The notes beneath the pieces were generated by a model. It did no database searches. It saw nothing but the letters and a program-made list of their open reading frames with translations, and was not told the DNA's origin. This document shows positions 54,310 through 64,000 of a stretch of DNA of 64,000 nt, piece after piece; position 1 is the stretch's first letter, and each line of letters opens with the position of its first letter. Where the stretch lies: contig PBOG01000064.1 of the NCBI GenBank assembly GCA_002724245.1, forward strand, positions 1-64,000. Reading direction: 5' to 3'. The stretch is from Planctomycetaceae bacterium (GTDB lineage: Bacteria; Planctomycetota; Planctomycetia; Pirellulales; Pirellulaceae). The position numbers and the translations under genes are program-made.

Positions 54310-57300
54310 ATGACTCACGCCTCCCGCTTCGGACCGCCGGAAAAACATGGACTGTATGACCCGAAATTCGAACACGACAGTTGTGGTGTGGGATTCGTGG
54401 CGAACATCAAAGGCCGGCGCAGCCACCAAATCGTCGAAGATGCGTACATCATCCTGCAGAACATGGACCACCGTGGCGCCTGTGGGTGCGACCCCAACAC
54501 CGGTGATGGAGCGGGTATTCTCACGGGACTACCACATGAGTTTCTGAAAAAAGTCGCGCGCCAGGAAATGGGACTTGAACTGCCACCAGCCGGCCAGTTT
54601 GGAGTCGGACTCGTCTTTCTTCCACAGTCCCCGAATGAACGGCAGAAGTGTAAAGACGTAGTCGCCAACATCATCCTGGAACAAGGACAATCGTTGATCG
54701 GATGGCGTAAAGTCCCGCAAGAAACAGCAAACGCCAATGTCGGGCAGGCGGCGCGCGACGCAGAACCACACATCGAACAATTATTTGTGGGCGCGGCTCA
54801 GACCGCGTCTGGAGAGACACTACCCGCCAAGGACTTCGAACGCCAACTCTACCTGATCCGCAAACGGGCGAGCCACACGTTACGTAGCGACAACACTCTC
54901 GCTGAAGCCAAGCTCTTCTATTGCTGCTCGCTGTCAACCCAAATCATGATTTACAAGGGAATGCTGACCACCACACAACTATTCCCTTACTTCCCTGATC
55001 TTTCGGACCCTGACTACCAGTCACACCTGGCAATGGTGCACTCGCGTTTTTCCACAAACACCTTCCCGAGCTGGGACCGCGCTCAACCCAATCGGTTTAT
55101 GTCCCACAACGGAGAAATCAACACACTCCGCGGCAACATCAATTGGATGCGTGCGCGCGAAGGAATCATGCAAAGCAGCCAGTTTGGTGACGATCTGAAC
55201 AAGGTATTTCCTGTCATGGAACCGGAATGCTCAGATTCGGGCAACTTTGACAACGCACTTGAGTTCCTCCTGCAGACAGGGAGATCACTTCAAGAAGCAG
55301 TCATGATGATGGTCCCGGAGGCGTGGCAGAAGCACGAGACGATGCCTGAAGCGAAACGCGCATTCTACGAGTTCCACTCTTGCCTTATGGAACCCTGGGA
55401 TGGTCCCGCATCAATCGCCTTCACGGACGGCCATTACATCGGCGCCGTACTCGATCGCAATGGCTTACGCCCCAGCCGGTACTACATCACACATGACGAT
55501 CGTGTGATCATGGCGAGCGAAGTCGGAGTCCTCCCGAGTGTCACACCTGACAACGTAAAACTCAAAGGGCGTTTGCAGCCGGGCCGTATGTTTCTCGTCG
55601 ATTTTGAAGCAGGCCGCCTGATCCCAGACGAAGAACTCAAAGAACAATTTGCCAGTCAAAGGCCGTACGCCCAATGGCTCCGTGATCAACGACTGACGTT
55701 AGACGAAGTGGCCAGGCAATTCACTGGTGACGTCAATGAATTCGATTCCGAATCGCTCTTATCCCGCATGCAAGCATTCGGTTACACCACCGAAACAATG
55801 CAGTTTATGCTGATTCCACTGATCCACGAGAAACGAGACCCCGTGGGATCCATGGGGAACGACTCCTCTCTGGCCTGTTTGAGCGACCAATCGAGGATGC
55901 TCTACGACTACTTCAAACAACTCTTCGCCCAGGTCACCAACCCGTCAATTGATTCGATCCGCGAAGACGTCATCATGTCCCTCGAGTGCTACATTGGCCC
56001 CGAACAAAATCTGCTCCAGAGCAGTGCAGAGCATTGCGCCCGCTTGCTGGTACCGCACCCTATCCTCACCAATCGAGAATTGGCCGGACTGCAGCACATG
56101 GACGACCGGGGCTGGCGAACACAAACGATAGATACCACCTTTGTTCATTCCTCCGGGTCCGATGGACTCCAGGCGGCGCTCGACAGAATCTGTCAGGAGG
56201 CGGAGACCGCGATCGATGCAGGTTACAGCCTGATCATCCTTTCCGACCGGGCTATCTCAGCCGACCGAGTGCCGCTGCCGGCGCTATTGGCGAGCGGCGC
56301 TGTACACCACCATCTCGTCCGCCAGGCCAAACGAAGTCGCATCGGGCTGGTGGTGGAAACCGGCGAAGCTCGGGAAGTTCACCACCACTGCCTGCTGATT
56401 GGTTACGGCGCAGATGCCATTAACCCGTATCTCGCATTCGAATCACTCCAACAGGCACATCTCGACGGCCTGCTGGATCCAGAGACGTTTACCACACAAG
56501 ACAAGATTGTGGCCGCGTATCGCCAGGGTGTCGCCAAGGGCATGCTCAAAGTCATGGCAAAAATGGGGATCTCGACACTCCAGTCCTATAAGGGTGCCCA
56601 AATATTTGAGGCGGTCGGACTCAAGGACGAGATTATCGACCGCTGCTTCACGCATACCCCCAGTCGGGTTCAAGGAGTCACCTGGGAAGTACTGACCAAT
56701 GAGCTTCTCCGACGTCATGCGATCGGCTACCCGCCCCACACCGGAAGTAGTTCCCAAAGCCTCCCTAATCCGGGTGAATTTCACTGGCGTGCCACCGGAG
56801 AACGCCATATGTGGGATCCTGCGGCCATCGCGGATCTGCAAGTATCAACGCGAGACTGGTCTCATTCGCTGAACGAACGCAACGATTCCACCGGGCAACA
56901 TATTGACGCAGCACCAGAGCCTGCCCACGCTGCTTACCGTCGCTTTGCGGACCACGCGAACCAGGATGCCCGCACGCGATGTGCGTTGCGTGGCCTCATG
57001 AAATTCAAGGACGGAGTCAACGGCGGCCCTATACCAATTGAAGAAGTCGAACCCACCAGCGAAATCGTAAAACGGTTCTGTACCGGGGCCATGAGCTTTG
57101 GCTCAATCTCCGCCGAAGCGCATGAGACGCTCGCGCTGGCAATGAATCGCCTCGGAGGAAAATCCAACACTGGAGAAGGTGGCGAAGATCCCATTCGCTT
57201 TGAACCCTTAGATAATGGAGACTCGAAGCGGTCAGCGATCAAGCAGGTTGCATCCGGCCGCTTCGGTGTCACCGCCTGGTACCTGACAAACGCCGACGAA

Positions 57301-58977
57301 CTGCAAATCAAGATCTCTCAAGGTGCCAAACCGGGAGAGGGGGGCGAATTACCGGGGAAGAAAGTCGACGAGAACATTGCCCGCATCCGCTATTCAACTC
57401 CTGGAGTTGGCTTGATCAGTCCACCTCCGCATCACGACATCTACTCAATCGAGGACCTGGCACAACTCATCCACGATCTCAAGAACGCCAATCCCTCTGC
57501 GCGCATCAGCGTCAAACTCGTCTCTGAAATTGGTGTCGGTACGATCGCTGCCGGGGTTGCGAAAGGACATGCCGACCACATCTTGATCTCCGGTGACGCG
57601 GGTGGAACTGGCGCATCTCCGCTCACCAGCATCAAGCACGCAGGACTCCCGTGGGAACTGGGAATTGCAGAAACACACCAAACACTAGTGCTCAACGATC
57701 TTCGCAGCCGAGTCGTCTTGCAGACCGACGGTGGTATGAAAACCGGCCGCGATGTCGTGATCGGTGGCTTGTTAGGTGCCGAGGAAATTGGATTTTCCAC
57801 CGCCCCCTTGATCACGCTGGGTTGCATTATGATGCGGAAATGCCACCTCAATACGTGCCCAGTCGGCATCGCCACACAAGACCCTGAACTAAGGAAACGC
57901 TTCTCTGGCTCACCGGACAACGTCGTCAACTACTTCTTCATGGTCGCGGAAGAAGCTCGCCAGTGGATGGCGCAACTCGGTTTCCGCTCATTTCAGGAAC
58001 TCATTGGACGCAGCGACGTGCTCGACATGTCGGATGCTATCCGCCACTGGAAAGCGGACGGAATCGATTTGACGCCGATCCTTCAGCCAGCCGAAAAACC
58101 GCATCCTGACACCGGTGTTGTCTGCCAAATAGCCCAGGACCACGGCCTGGAACATTCCCTCGACCAGACACAGATCCTGGAGGCCTGTCGGCCAGCGATC
58201 GAGGAACAGCAAACGGTGCGTCTGGAATTACCTATTCTCAATACAGACCGTACGGTTGGAACCATTCTCAGCCACCATGTTGTGCGGCAATGGGGTGAAC
58301 TTGGATTACCTGACGGAACCATTCATATCAAGTTCCGAGGTTCTGCGGGCCAGAGTTTCGGCGCTTGGCTGGCTGCTGGCATCACGCTCGAACTAGAGGG
58401 AGACGGAAACGACTATGTCGGGAAAGGGCTTTCGGGCGGGAGACTGCTAGTCTATCCCCCGCGAGAAAGTTCATTCAAAGCAGAAGAGAACATTCTGATC
58501 GGCAATGTTGCGTTATACGGCGCCACTGGCGGAGAGGCCTTCCTGCGTGGCCGGGCCGCGGAGAGATTCTGCGTACGCAACAGCGGCGCACGTACGGTCA
58601 TTGAAGGCGTAGGTGATCATGGTTGTGAATACATGACAGGGGGTTTGGTGGTGATACTGGGACCGGTAGGACGCAACTTCGCTGCCGGCATGTCCGGGGG
58701 AGTTGCCTACGTCTGGGCACCCGATCGCGATGCATTTCGCCTCAACTGCAATCTCGGCATGGTCGCACTGGAGGATGTTGTCGATCAGAGCGATCTGGAA
58801 GAACTGGGAGAGCTGCTACAACAACACACGACACATACGGCATCGCCCGTGGCGCAAGATCTGGTCGCTGACTGGCCTGCGGCTGCGAGCCAATTCGTTA
58901 AGGTCATGCCCACCGATTACAAACGCGTACTGCAGGAACGAAAGCTCAGAGCCACTCAAGCCGGAGTCACCAGTTGA
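54310..58977 (+). CDS. gltB: Glutamate synthase large subunit
   Basis: A 1555-aa glutamine-hydrolysing subunit that transfers the amide nitrogen to 2-oxoglutarate to give two glutamates. The glutaminase nucleophile is Cys25 in [14 protein letters not shown], so a short propeptide should be removed. The central domain and FMN-binding synthase domain follow ([19 protein letters not shown], then [19 protein letters not shown] and [15 protein letters not shown]). The [3Fe-4S] ligands are in [19 protein letters not shown] (~1172-1190). The C-terminal GXGXG helix domain is at ~1290-1500. The length is normal. It is followed by gltD after 97 bp. Confidence 0.97.
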   Translation: MTHASRFGPPEKHGLYDPKFEHDSCGVGFVANIKGRRSHQIVEDAYIILQNMDHRGACGCDPNTGDGAGILTGLPHEFLKKVARQEMGLELPPAGQFGVGLVFLPQSPNERQKCKDVVANIILEQGQSLIGWRKVPQETANANVGQAARDAEPHIEQLFVGAAQTASGETLPAKDFERQLYLIRKRASHTLRSDNTLAEAKLFYCCSLSTQIMIYKGMLTTTQLFPYFPDLSDPDYQSHLAMVHSRFSTNTFPSWDRAQPNRFMSHNGEINTLRGNINWMRAREGIMQSSQFGDDLNKVFPVMEPECSDSGNFDNALEFLLQTGRSLQEAVMMMVPEAWQKHETMPEAKRAFYEFHSCLMEPWDGPASIAFTDGHYIGAVLDRNGLRPSRYYITHDDRVIMASEVGVLPSVTPDNVKLKGRLQPGRMFLVDFEAGRLIPDEELKEQFASQRPYAQWLRDQRLTLDEVARQFTGDVNEFDSESLLSRMQAFGYTTETMQFMLIPLIHEKRDPVGSMGNDSSLACLSDQSRMLYDYFKQLFAQVTNPSIDSIREDVIMSLECYIGPEQNLLQSSAEHCARLLVPHPILTNRELAGLQHMDDRGWRTQTIDTTFVHSSGSDGLQAALDRICQEAETAIDAGYSLIILSDRAISADRVPLPALLASGAVHHHLVRQAKRSRIGLVVETGEAREVHHHCLLIGYGADAINPYLAFESLQQAHLDGLLDPETFTTQDKIVAAYRQGVAKGMLKVMAKMGISTLQSYKGAQIFEAVGLKDEIIDRCFTHTPSRVQGVTWEVLTNELLRRHAIGYPPHTGSSSQSLPNPGEFHWRATGERHMWDPAAIADLQVSTRDWSHSLNERNDSTGQHIDAAPEPAHAAYRRFADHANQDARTRCALRGLMKFKDGVNGGPIPIEEVEPTSEIVKRFCTGAMSFGSISAEAHETLALAMNRLGGKSNTGEGGEDPIRFEPLDNGDSKRSAIKQVASGRFGVTAWYLTNADELQIKISQGAKPGEGGELPGKKVDENIARIRYSTPGVGLISPPPHHDIYSIEDLAQLIHDLKNANPSARISVKLVSEIGVGTIAAGVAKGHADHILISGDAGGTGASPLTSIKHAGLPWELGIAETHQTLVLNDLRSRVVLQTDGGMKTGRDVVIGGLLGAEEIGFSTAPLITLGCIMMRKCHLNTCPVGIATQDPELRKRFSGSPDNVVNYFFMVAEEARQWMAQLGFRSFQELIGRSDVLDMSDAIRHWKADGIDLTPILQPAEKPHPDTGVVCQIAQDHGLEHSLDQTQILEACRPAIEEQQTVRLELPILNTDRTVGTILSHHVVRQWGELGLPDGTIHIKFRGSAGQSFGAWLAAGITLELEGDGNDYVGKGLSGGRLLVYPPRESSFKAEENILIGNVALYGATGGEAFLRGRAAERFCVRNSGARTVIEGVGDHGCEYMTGGLVVILGPVGRNFAAGMSGGVAYVWAPDRDAFRLNCNLGMVALEDVVDQSDLEELGELLQQHTTHTASPVAQDLVADWPAAASQFVKVMPTDYKRVLQERKLRATQAGVTS

Positions 58978-59000
58978 AGCCGGCTAAAGCACTGAGTAAG

Positions 59001-59024
59001 TGTCTGGCGGACTGCTGCCAGACA
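59001..59024 (+). promoter_or_regulatory. Intercistronic hairpin between gltB and gltD
   Basis: TGTCTGGC (59001-59008) and GCCAGACA (59017-59024) form a perfect 8-bp stem with an 8-nt loop, 50 nt before the gltD start. With no T-run it suits an mRNA processing or stability element that sets the large/small subunit ratio. Confidence 0.45.
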
Positions 59025-59074
59025 AGTCTCACTGCAGACAATCGGACTACATCAGCATTTCGAGAATACAAATA

Positions 59075-60658
59075 ATGGGTAAACCAACAGGATTCAAGGA
59101 ATTTACCAGAGCGCCAGTACCTTATCGCGAACCACTGGTCCGTCTGCAGGATTACGACGAGATTTTCACGACCGCAGACGCGGATCATCTCACCACACAA
59201 GGTGCGCGCTGTATGGATTGCGGTGTTCCGTTCTGCCAATCCAACCACGGGTGTCCTATCGACAATTTGATCCCGGAGTGGAATGACCTGATCTATAACG
59301 GTCGCTGGGAAGATGCATTAGAACGGCTCCACAAAACCAACAATTTCCCCGAGTTCACCGGCCGCACCTGCCCCGCCCCATGCGAAGGCTCTTGTGTACT
59401 GGGCATCACCGACCCACCGGTAACGATCAAGAACATCGAAAATGCCATTATCGATCACGGCTTTGCCTCCGGCTGGGTTCGCCCCAGACCACCAGCCGTA
59501 CGCACTGGGAAACGCGTGGCAGTCGTAGGTTCTGGACCGTCCGGGTTGGCCGCGGCCGCCCAACTGAATCAGGCCGGCCACCTGGTTACCGTTTACGAAC
59601 GAGCAGACCGCATCGGCGGCCTGCTGATGTACGGTATTCCCAACATGAAACTCGACAAAGGCGTCGTAGAGCGCCGCATTAATCTGCTTCGCGAAGAGGG
59701 AATCCAATTCGTCACCTGTGCGCATATTGGCAAAAAAGAAGATTTCGCCAGCGGCCACATGACCCAAATCATGGAAGAACGAGGGTGCCCTGTTGAATAC
59801 ATCCCCCCCGATCAACTTCTCGAGGACAATGACGCGTTGCTATTGTGCACCGGTGCGACACGACCGTTCGACCCGACTGCGAGATGCCCAGGAAGAGAAC
59901 TCGGCGGCATTCACCTGGCGATGGACTTTCTGACCAGAAACACCAAAAGCCTGCTCGACTCACAGCTGGAAGACCGGGCGTGCATTTCCGCTCAAGGTGC
60001 CAATGTGATTGTCATCGGTGGTGGGGACACCGGCGCTGACTGTATTGGGACGTCATTGCGACACGGTTGCAGCAGTGTCGTCAACTTTGAACTACTGGAC
60101 ACGCCCCCTGAAACGCGCGCCGCCAACAACCCCTGGCCCCAGTGGCCTCGGATCTACCGTGTTGATTATTCGCACGCTGAAGCCAAAGCACACTTTGGAT
60201 CGGATCCGCGCAATTACGCCATTCTGACAAAGGAATTCCTCGGAGATGACAATGGCCGCGTGCGAGGTGTGCGAACCGTCGCGGTCGATTGGTCGCAACC
60301 GGTACCCGGCGGCGCTCCATTCCAGGAAATCCCGGACAGTGAACACGACTGGCCAGCAGAACTGATTCTCTTGGCTACCGGATTCGTGGGCCCAGAGACG
60401 TCCATTGGAGAGATGCTGGATCTCCAAATGCAAAATCCACGAGGAAACTGGGAGACGTTCCAGGCAACACACGGCGAGTTTGCAACGAACGTACCGAAAG
60501 TTTTTGCTGCCGGCGACTGCCGCCGAGGGCAGTCACTGGTTGTCTGGGCAATCAACGAAGGCCGTGGCGCAGCTCGCGCCATCGATCTCTACTTGCAAGG
60601 AACAACGCAGCTTGCGGCACCGGGAATTGCCCAGGGAGCCGCTGCCATATCAGTCTGA
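59075..60658 (+). CDS. gltD: Glutamate synthase small subunit
   Basis: A 527-aa FAD and iron-sulfur protein that passes NADPH electrons to GltB. The N-terminal cysteine clusters are [16 protein letters not shown] (~46-61) and CPAPCEGSC, which hold the [4Fe-4S] centres. The FAD fold is [20 protein letters not shown] and the NADPH fold [32 protein letters not shown] is the usual C-terminal flavin contact. ATG 59075 gives the family start [10 protein letters not shown]; a longer frame would begin inside the intercistronic hairpin. With gltB it makes a complete bacterial NADPH-GOGAT. Confidence 0.97.
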   Translation: MGKPTGFKEFTRAPVPYREPLVRLQDYDEIFTTADADHLTTQGARCMDCGVPFCQSNHGCPIDNLIPEWNDLIYNGRWEDALERLHKTNNFPEFTGRTCPAPCEGSCVLGITDPPVTIKNIENAIIDHGFASGWVRPRPPAVRTGKRVAVVGSGPSGLAAAAQLNQAGHLVTVYERADRIGGLLMYGIPNMKLDKGVVERRINLLREEGIQFVTCAHIGKKEDFASGHMTQIMEERGCPVEYIPPDQLLEDNDALLLCTGATRPFDPTARCPGRELGGIHLAMDFLTRNTKSLLDSQLEDRACISAQGANVIVIGGGDTGADCIGTSLRHGCSSVVNFELLDTPPETRAANNPWPQWPRIYRVDYSHAEAKAHFGSDPRNYAILTKEFLGDDNGRVRGVRTVAVDWSQPVPGGAPFQEIPDSEHDWPAELILLATGFVGPETSIGEMLDLQMQNPRGNWETFQATHGEFATNVPKVFAAGDCRRGQSLVVWAINEGRGAARAIDLYLQGTTQLAAPGIAQGAAAISV

Positions 60659-60684
60659 TTCGCAGGCCAGCAGGCCCGCCGCAA

Positions 60685-62031
60685 TTAGACCAATTCCTTG
60701 ATCGGGCGTACTCCCGGATCGACCAGATACTGGGGGCGCCCGCGGAAATCAAACAGGCGTTGCGAATCCAAGTTAACACCGAGATTGTGGTAAAGAGTCG
60801 CGAACACTTCCTGGAACGACACCGGACGATCCGCTGCTTCACCACCCAAACGGTCCGTGCTGCCCAGCACCTGACCAGTACGCATTCCCCCACCAGCCAG
60901 CAAAGCCGAACTGACTCGCGGCCAATGATCCCGGCCAGCGTTCTTGTTGATCTTTGGCGTACGGCCAAACTCACCCCACGCCACCACGGTCACATCTTTG
61001 TCCAGTCCGCGTTCATGGAGATCCTCAACAAGCGCCGTGACCGCTTTCTCGAACACAGGAAATTCCTGTTTGGCATTACTAAAGTTGCCGCCATGCCAAT
61101 CCCAAAAACTGTAGTTGATCGTCACAACACGGACACCTGCCTCGACCAGCCGTCGGGCAACGAGAAAGTTCTGAGGTGCGCGTGGTGCCCCGTCACCCTT
61201 GGGCTGCTTTTCGTTATCGTGACCATAGCGTTTGCGAGTCCGCTCATCTTCCTTGGAAATGTCGAGGGCGTCGAACAACTCTGAGGAAGTGAGTATTCCC
61301 ATCGCACGTTCTGAAAAGACGTCCATACCATCCATTTTTCCACTGCGATCCCAAGCGCGGCGAAAGGTATCAAACGAAGTCAACAGATGCTTGCGATCGG
61401 CCAGCCTGTCCGAAGTGACGCCTTGCAACACCATATCTTCGCGACTGGGTCCGGTGGGACGGAATGAAGAATGGCCCAGTCCCAGGAATCCCGCGGTGGG
61501 CTCATTGTAGGGCCGATGTTGCGTGGTATAGCAGAGACTGACGAAGGGCGGCACTCCCGCTTTCACGGGACCCTGAAAATGGCTCGCAGCGGAACCGAAG
61601 TGAGGCCATCCACCGGCAGGCGCACCGCTGTTGTGATGCCCTGTCATACACTGGTAGGAGTAGTGGGAGTCCCGAGCGCCGACGAGTGAACGTATGGCGA
61701 CAAGCTTGTCCATCGTCCCCGCCATCAAGGGAAGTTTTTCACTAATTTGAATTCCCGGAACATTTGTCTCGATAGGAGAAAACTCGCCGCGAATCTCCTG
61801 TGGCGCTTCGGTTTTGATGTCATACATATCCTGGTGTGGAGGGCCGCCACAGCAGTAAATCATGATGACCGATTTGTGGGACCGGCTTACACCGGCCTGC
61901 GCTTCCAGCCGCAATAACTGATCGAGTGACAAGCCTCCCATGGAAAGCCCACCTACCTTGATGAAATTGCGACGGCTCACTCCGTCACAAAACGACTGCT
62001 GCGGCCGACCACCATTCAAGATCTTCAACAT
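60685..62031 (-). CDS. DUF1501 domain-containing exported protein
   Basis: A 448-aa DUF1501 protein with twin-arginine-type signal SRRNFIKVGGLSMGGLSLDQ. Core motifs are IMIYCCGGPPHQDMYDIKTE, LVARRLVEAGVRVVTINYSF, WGEFGRTPKINKNAGRDHWP and ALLAGGGMRTGQVLG. ATG 62031 follows GAGGGAAAT and is preferred over a frame 14 codons longer. It is second of two DUF1501 genes in tandem, 239 bp after the other; the pair probably continues an operon entering from beyond the right edge. It converges with gltD. Function unknown. Confidence 0.93.
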   Translation of the reverse strand: MLKILNGGRPQQSFCDGVSRRNFIKVGGLSMGGLSLDQLLRLEAQAGVSRSHKSVIMIYCCGGPPHQDMYDIKTEAPQEIRGEFSPIETNVPGIQISEKLPLMAGTMDKLVAIRSLVGARDSHYSYQCMTGHHNSGAPAGGWPHFGSAASHFQGPVKAGVPPFVSLCYTTQHRPYNEPTAGFLGLGHSSFRPTGPSREDMVLQGVTSDRLADRKHLLTSFDTFRRAWDRSGKMDGMDVFSERAMGILTSSELFDALDISKEDERTRKRYGHDNEKQPKGDGAPRAPQNFLVARRLVEAGVRVVTINYSFWDWHGGNFSNAKQEFPVFEKAVTALVEDLHERGLDKDVTVVAWGEFGRTPKINKNAGRDHWPRVSSALLAGGGMRTGQVLGSTDRLGGEAADRPVSFQEVFATLYHNLGVNLDSQRLFDFRGRPQYLVDPGVRPIKELV

Positions 62032-62270
62032 ATTTCCCTCTCTGCCAGCGGGAATCGGCAATACCCGATCCACGGATCAACATCCGTTCAGTAATTCTAG
62101 CCTCTCAGGAAGTATCGGTACAGTTGAACTGCCTGATCCAGGACGAACCATAGCAACGACCAGGAGTTCGGCATTTCCCGTCAACAGCCTGAATGGCCCG
62201 GTTGCCGCGGATACTGGTGGTCGGCCAAATGCCTGCTTTGTCGCGATTTCCGAAAAATAAACAGCCAAAG

Positions 62271-63728
62271 TCAGCTAAATAGCACGTCAAGTGGACGACC
62301 GCTCTCCACCAATGGCACCGGTTGCCCCTGCGCATTCGGAATGCGGGTACCGGGAGCGATCCCCAGCGTCTGGTAGATCGTGGCCGCCAGATCTCCCATC
62401 GATACAGGATCGACCTCTGGATAGCCGGCGTTCGCGTCCGAAGTCCCGTGTAAGATTCCGCCCCGCACTCCGGCCCCGGCGAAAAGACATGGGTAGCAGT
62501 AACTCCAATGATCGCGCCCATCCTCAGCGCCACGATTCTGAAAACGTGGTGTCCGTCCCATTTCGCCGGCGACAAACACCAGGGTCTCGTCCAGCATGCC
62601 TCGATCTTCGAGGTCTTTGAGAAGTACTGGAAGGCTACGATCCAAACCGGGAAGCAAATGATTCTTCATGACCCGTGTCAAGCTACGGTGACTGTCCCAA
62701 CTACTGGTGTCATCGCCACGAATCGCCATGTCCCAGGCAACCGTCACAAAACGAGCCCCCGCCTCCACCATACGACGCCCCATCAACAACGACTGCCCAA
62801 ACAAATCCCGTCCGTAATGGTCCCGCAATTGATCTGGTTCCTGCCGAATGTCAAACGCTTCAGCAATCCCCTGGGAGGTAAGCAGATTTATTGCCTGACT
62901 TCGGAGCGTGTCCAAACTCGCTGCCCAGCTCGGCGCGTCCAGAGACCGTCGGGTTCTGTCCAATTGCTCCATCAGAGACTGGCGGCGATGCAGGCGGTCA
63001 AGTGTGATCTGTGGAGACAGCCTCAAACCGGCCAATCGAAAATCGAGCTCCCGGTCATCACAATTACGAAAATACGGATTGTCATCCCAGGCTCGTTTTT
63101 CGATGTGGGTAGCCATAGGATCGTATCCCTTGCCCAGCCAACCCGCATACTGTCCGTTGATATCGTAGCCCGCGAAATGCCCCAGCAAGCGAGGCAAGTA
63201 AACATACGGAGGAAAATGCAAGCCTGTGCCCTGGGCAGCAAGCTGGTCCAGGTAAGAAATCACCGAACCGTAAGCGGGCCAATCCTTGTCAGTCGCGGCG
63301 ACATTGGCCGAACCGCGTTCCGCCGGAGGCAAGGGATGGCCTGTCTGGATAAAGTGCGTCCCGTTGTGGTCGTTCTGGGAATGGTGCACCGTGCGAACGA
63401 CAGCATACCGGTCCGAACATGCTGCCAACCGCGGCAAGTGTTCGCAGATTCTCAAGCCGGGTGTGCGCGACGTGATAGACCTGAATGGCCCACGAATCGT
63501 CGTCGGCGCATCAGGTTTCATGTCGAACGTTTCAAGCTGACTCGGACCACCGTAAAGGAAGACGAACAAGACTGATTTGGCTCGCGCAGGCAGCTCTTGT
63601 GGCTGTAACTCCGCTGCCCAGGCTTTCGGTAAATTAACACCCAGCATCCCGGTGCCCGCCGCTTGCAAGACGGCTCGGCGGGTCCATCCAGAGCGAGTCT
63701 GCTGTGGGCTTCCCAGCACCGTAAACAT
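62271..63728 (-). CDS. DUF1501 domain-containing exported protein
   Basis: A 485-aa DUF1501 protein. Signal TRRAVLQAAGTGMLGVNLPK is twin-arginine-like and ends near AWAAE. The core has FVFLYGGPSQLETFDMKPD, LLMGRRMVEAGARFVTVAWD, FVAGEMGRTPRFQNRG, GRDHWSYCYPCLFAGAGVRG and YQTLGIAPGTRIPN. It is clearly divergent from the neighbouring DUF1501 protein rather than a recent duplicate. ATG 63728 has AAGGA 7 nt upstream. The usual DUF1549 partner gene may lie just outside the window. Confidence 0.93.
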   Translation of the reverse strand: MFTVLGSPQQTRSGWTRRAVLQAAGTGMLGVNLPKAWAAELQPQELPARAKSVLFVFLYGGPSQLETFDMKPDAPTTIRGPFRSITSRTPGLRICEHLPRLAACSDRYAVVRTVHHSQNDHNGTHFIQTGHPLPPAERGSANVAATDKDWPAYGSVISYLDQLAAQGTGLHFPPYVYLPRLLGHFAGYDINGQYAGWLGKGYDPMATHIEKRAWDDNPYFRNCDDRELDFRLAGLRLSPQITLDRLHRRQSLMEQLDRTRRSLDAPSWAASLDTLRSQAINLLTSQGIAEAFDIRQEPDQLRDHYGRDLFGQSLLMGRRMVEAGARFVTVAWDMAIRGDDTSSWDSHRSLTRVMKNHLLPGLDRSLPVLLKDLEDRGMLDETLVFVAGEMGRTPRFQNRGAEDGRDHWSYCYPCLFAGAGVRGGILHGTSDANAGYPEVDPVSMGDLAATIYQTLGIAPGTRIPNAQGQPVPLVESGRPLDVLFS

Positions 63729-63906
63729 GCCGCGATCCTTTTGGTGTTTGTTCGGCGAAAGCGATCTTCCAGAGTTACAGGTTCAGGTCAACAAAAGCTG
63801 ACCGTTAGCGACAGCCATGTGCTTCCACACAGCACGCACCTGAAATCACTGGCGCAACCGACGATCCTCCCCGGCGCGTTTGTGAATGTGTCAGGGCCGC
63901 GCCAAG

Positions 63907-64000
63907 TCACCGCTTGTGCGAACCGAAGAAACCGTCTCCGAGTCCAAGATCTGCCCCGAGTCCGTCCCCACCAACGCGCGCTGCCATTCTACGGCCATCA
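63907..64000 (-). CDS. Possible 3' end of an edge gene
   Basis: On the minus strand a frame open to the window edge ends at TGA 63909-63907, reading DGRRMAARVGGDGLGADLGL and on to FFGSHKR. A second open frame in the same DNA ends slightly further on. Both are short and I cannot decide between them; a DUF1549-type gene upstream of the DUF1501 gene would be expected here. Low confidence. Confidence 0.2.
   Translation of the reverse strand, partial: DGRRMAARVGGDGLGADLGLGDGFFGSHKR

Noticed and set aside
1..64000. CRISPR arrays, insertion sequences, prophage or tRNA genes
   Set aside because: No regularly spaced repeats, transposase motifs, phage structural genes or tRNA cloverleafs were seen in any gap.

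Overview
The window is a stretch of ordinary chromosome from a member of the Planctomycetota (PVC group), most likely a pirellula-like lineage. Three things point there. Protein families almost confined to planctomycetes recur: three DUF1501 proteins, one DUF1549/DUF1553 cytochrome-like protein, and a WD40 protein fused to a planctomycete cytochrome-c-like domain. There are many large secreted or lipoprotein products of unknown function. Gene order is loose, with frequent strand switches and few long operons. I see no phage genes, transposases, CRISPR arrays, rRNA or tRNA genes.

Layout. 0.5-5.4 kb (+): pyruvate phosphate dikinase, a small lipoprotein and a family-9 glycosyltransferase. 5.4-8.4 kb: an ArsC/YfgD-like thioredoxin-fold protein (-), a secreted PQQ-type beta-propeller (+) and an exported isoaspartyl peptidase/asparaginase (-). 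8.8-10.9 kb (+): an exported tail-anchored protein and a LolD/MacB-type ABC ATPase without a permease. 10.9-17.8 kb: homoserine dehydrogenase (-), an M42 aminopeptidase (+), methylmalonate-semialdehyde dehydrogenase (-), an M81/MlrC-type peptidase (-) and a duplicated DUF350 membrane protein (-). 18-22.5 kb: a SpoU methyltransferase (-), an SGNH hydrolase with an inserted TPR (+), a HELTH metallopeptidase-like lipoprotein (-) and an MDR dehydrogenase lacking recognisable zinc ligands (-).

22.7-30.3 kb (+) is a classic planctomycete module: DUF1501, then DUF1549/1553, then cytochrome-WD40. 30.3-37.2 kb holds an alpha/beta hydrolase, an AbgB-like M20 amidohydrolase, a zinc-ribbon/TM/STN-like protein, an ABC-2 permease without an ATPase, and a GT87-like membrane protein. 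37.4-49.5 kb (-) is the most unusual part: two giant exported proteins (1122 and 2355 aa) whose genes overlap by 4 nt, followed by an FG-GAP lipoprotein with a CxxCH motif. The giant proteins appear to contain three copies of one roughly 1100-residue architecture, a long beta-rich ectodomain ending in a cluster of membrane segments. I do not recognise the family.

49.7-60.7 kb: inositol monophosphatase (-), an unknown 235-aa protein (+), an exported cyclophilin with a helical N-terminal extension (+), and a LysR regulator followed by gltB and gltD (+), the complete NADPH-type glutamate synthase. 60.7-63.7 kb (-): two more DUF1501 proteins in tandem, probably continuing beyond the window.

Many starts were moved from the longest open frame to a codon with a visible Shine-Dalgarno sequence; these choices are explained per gene. 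Functional statements rest on motifs read by eye, not on database searches.
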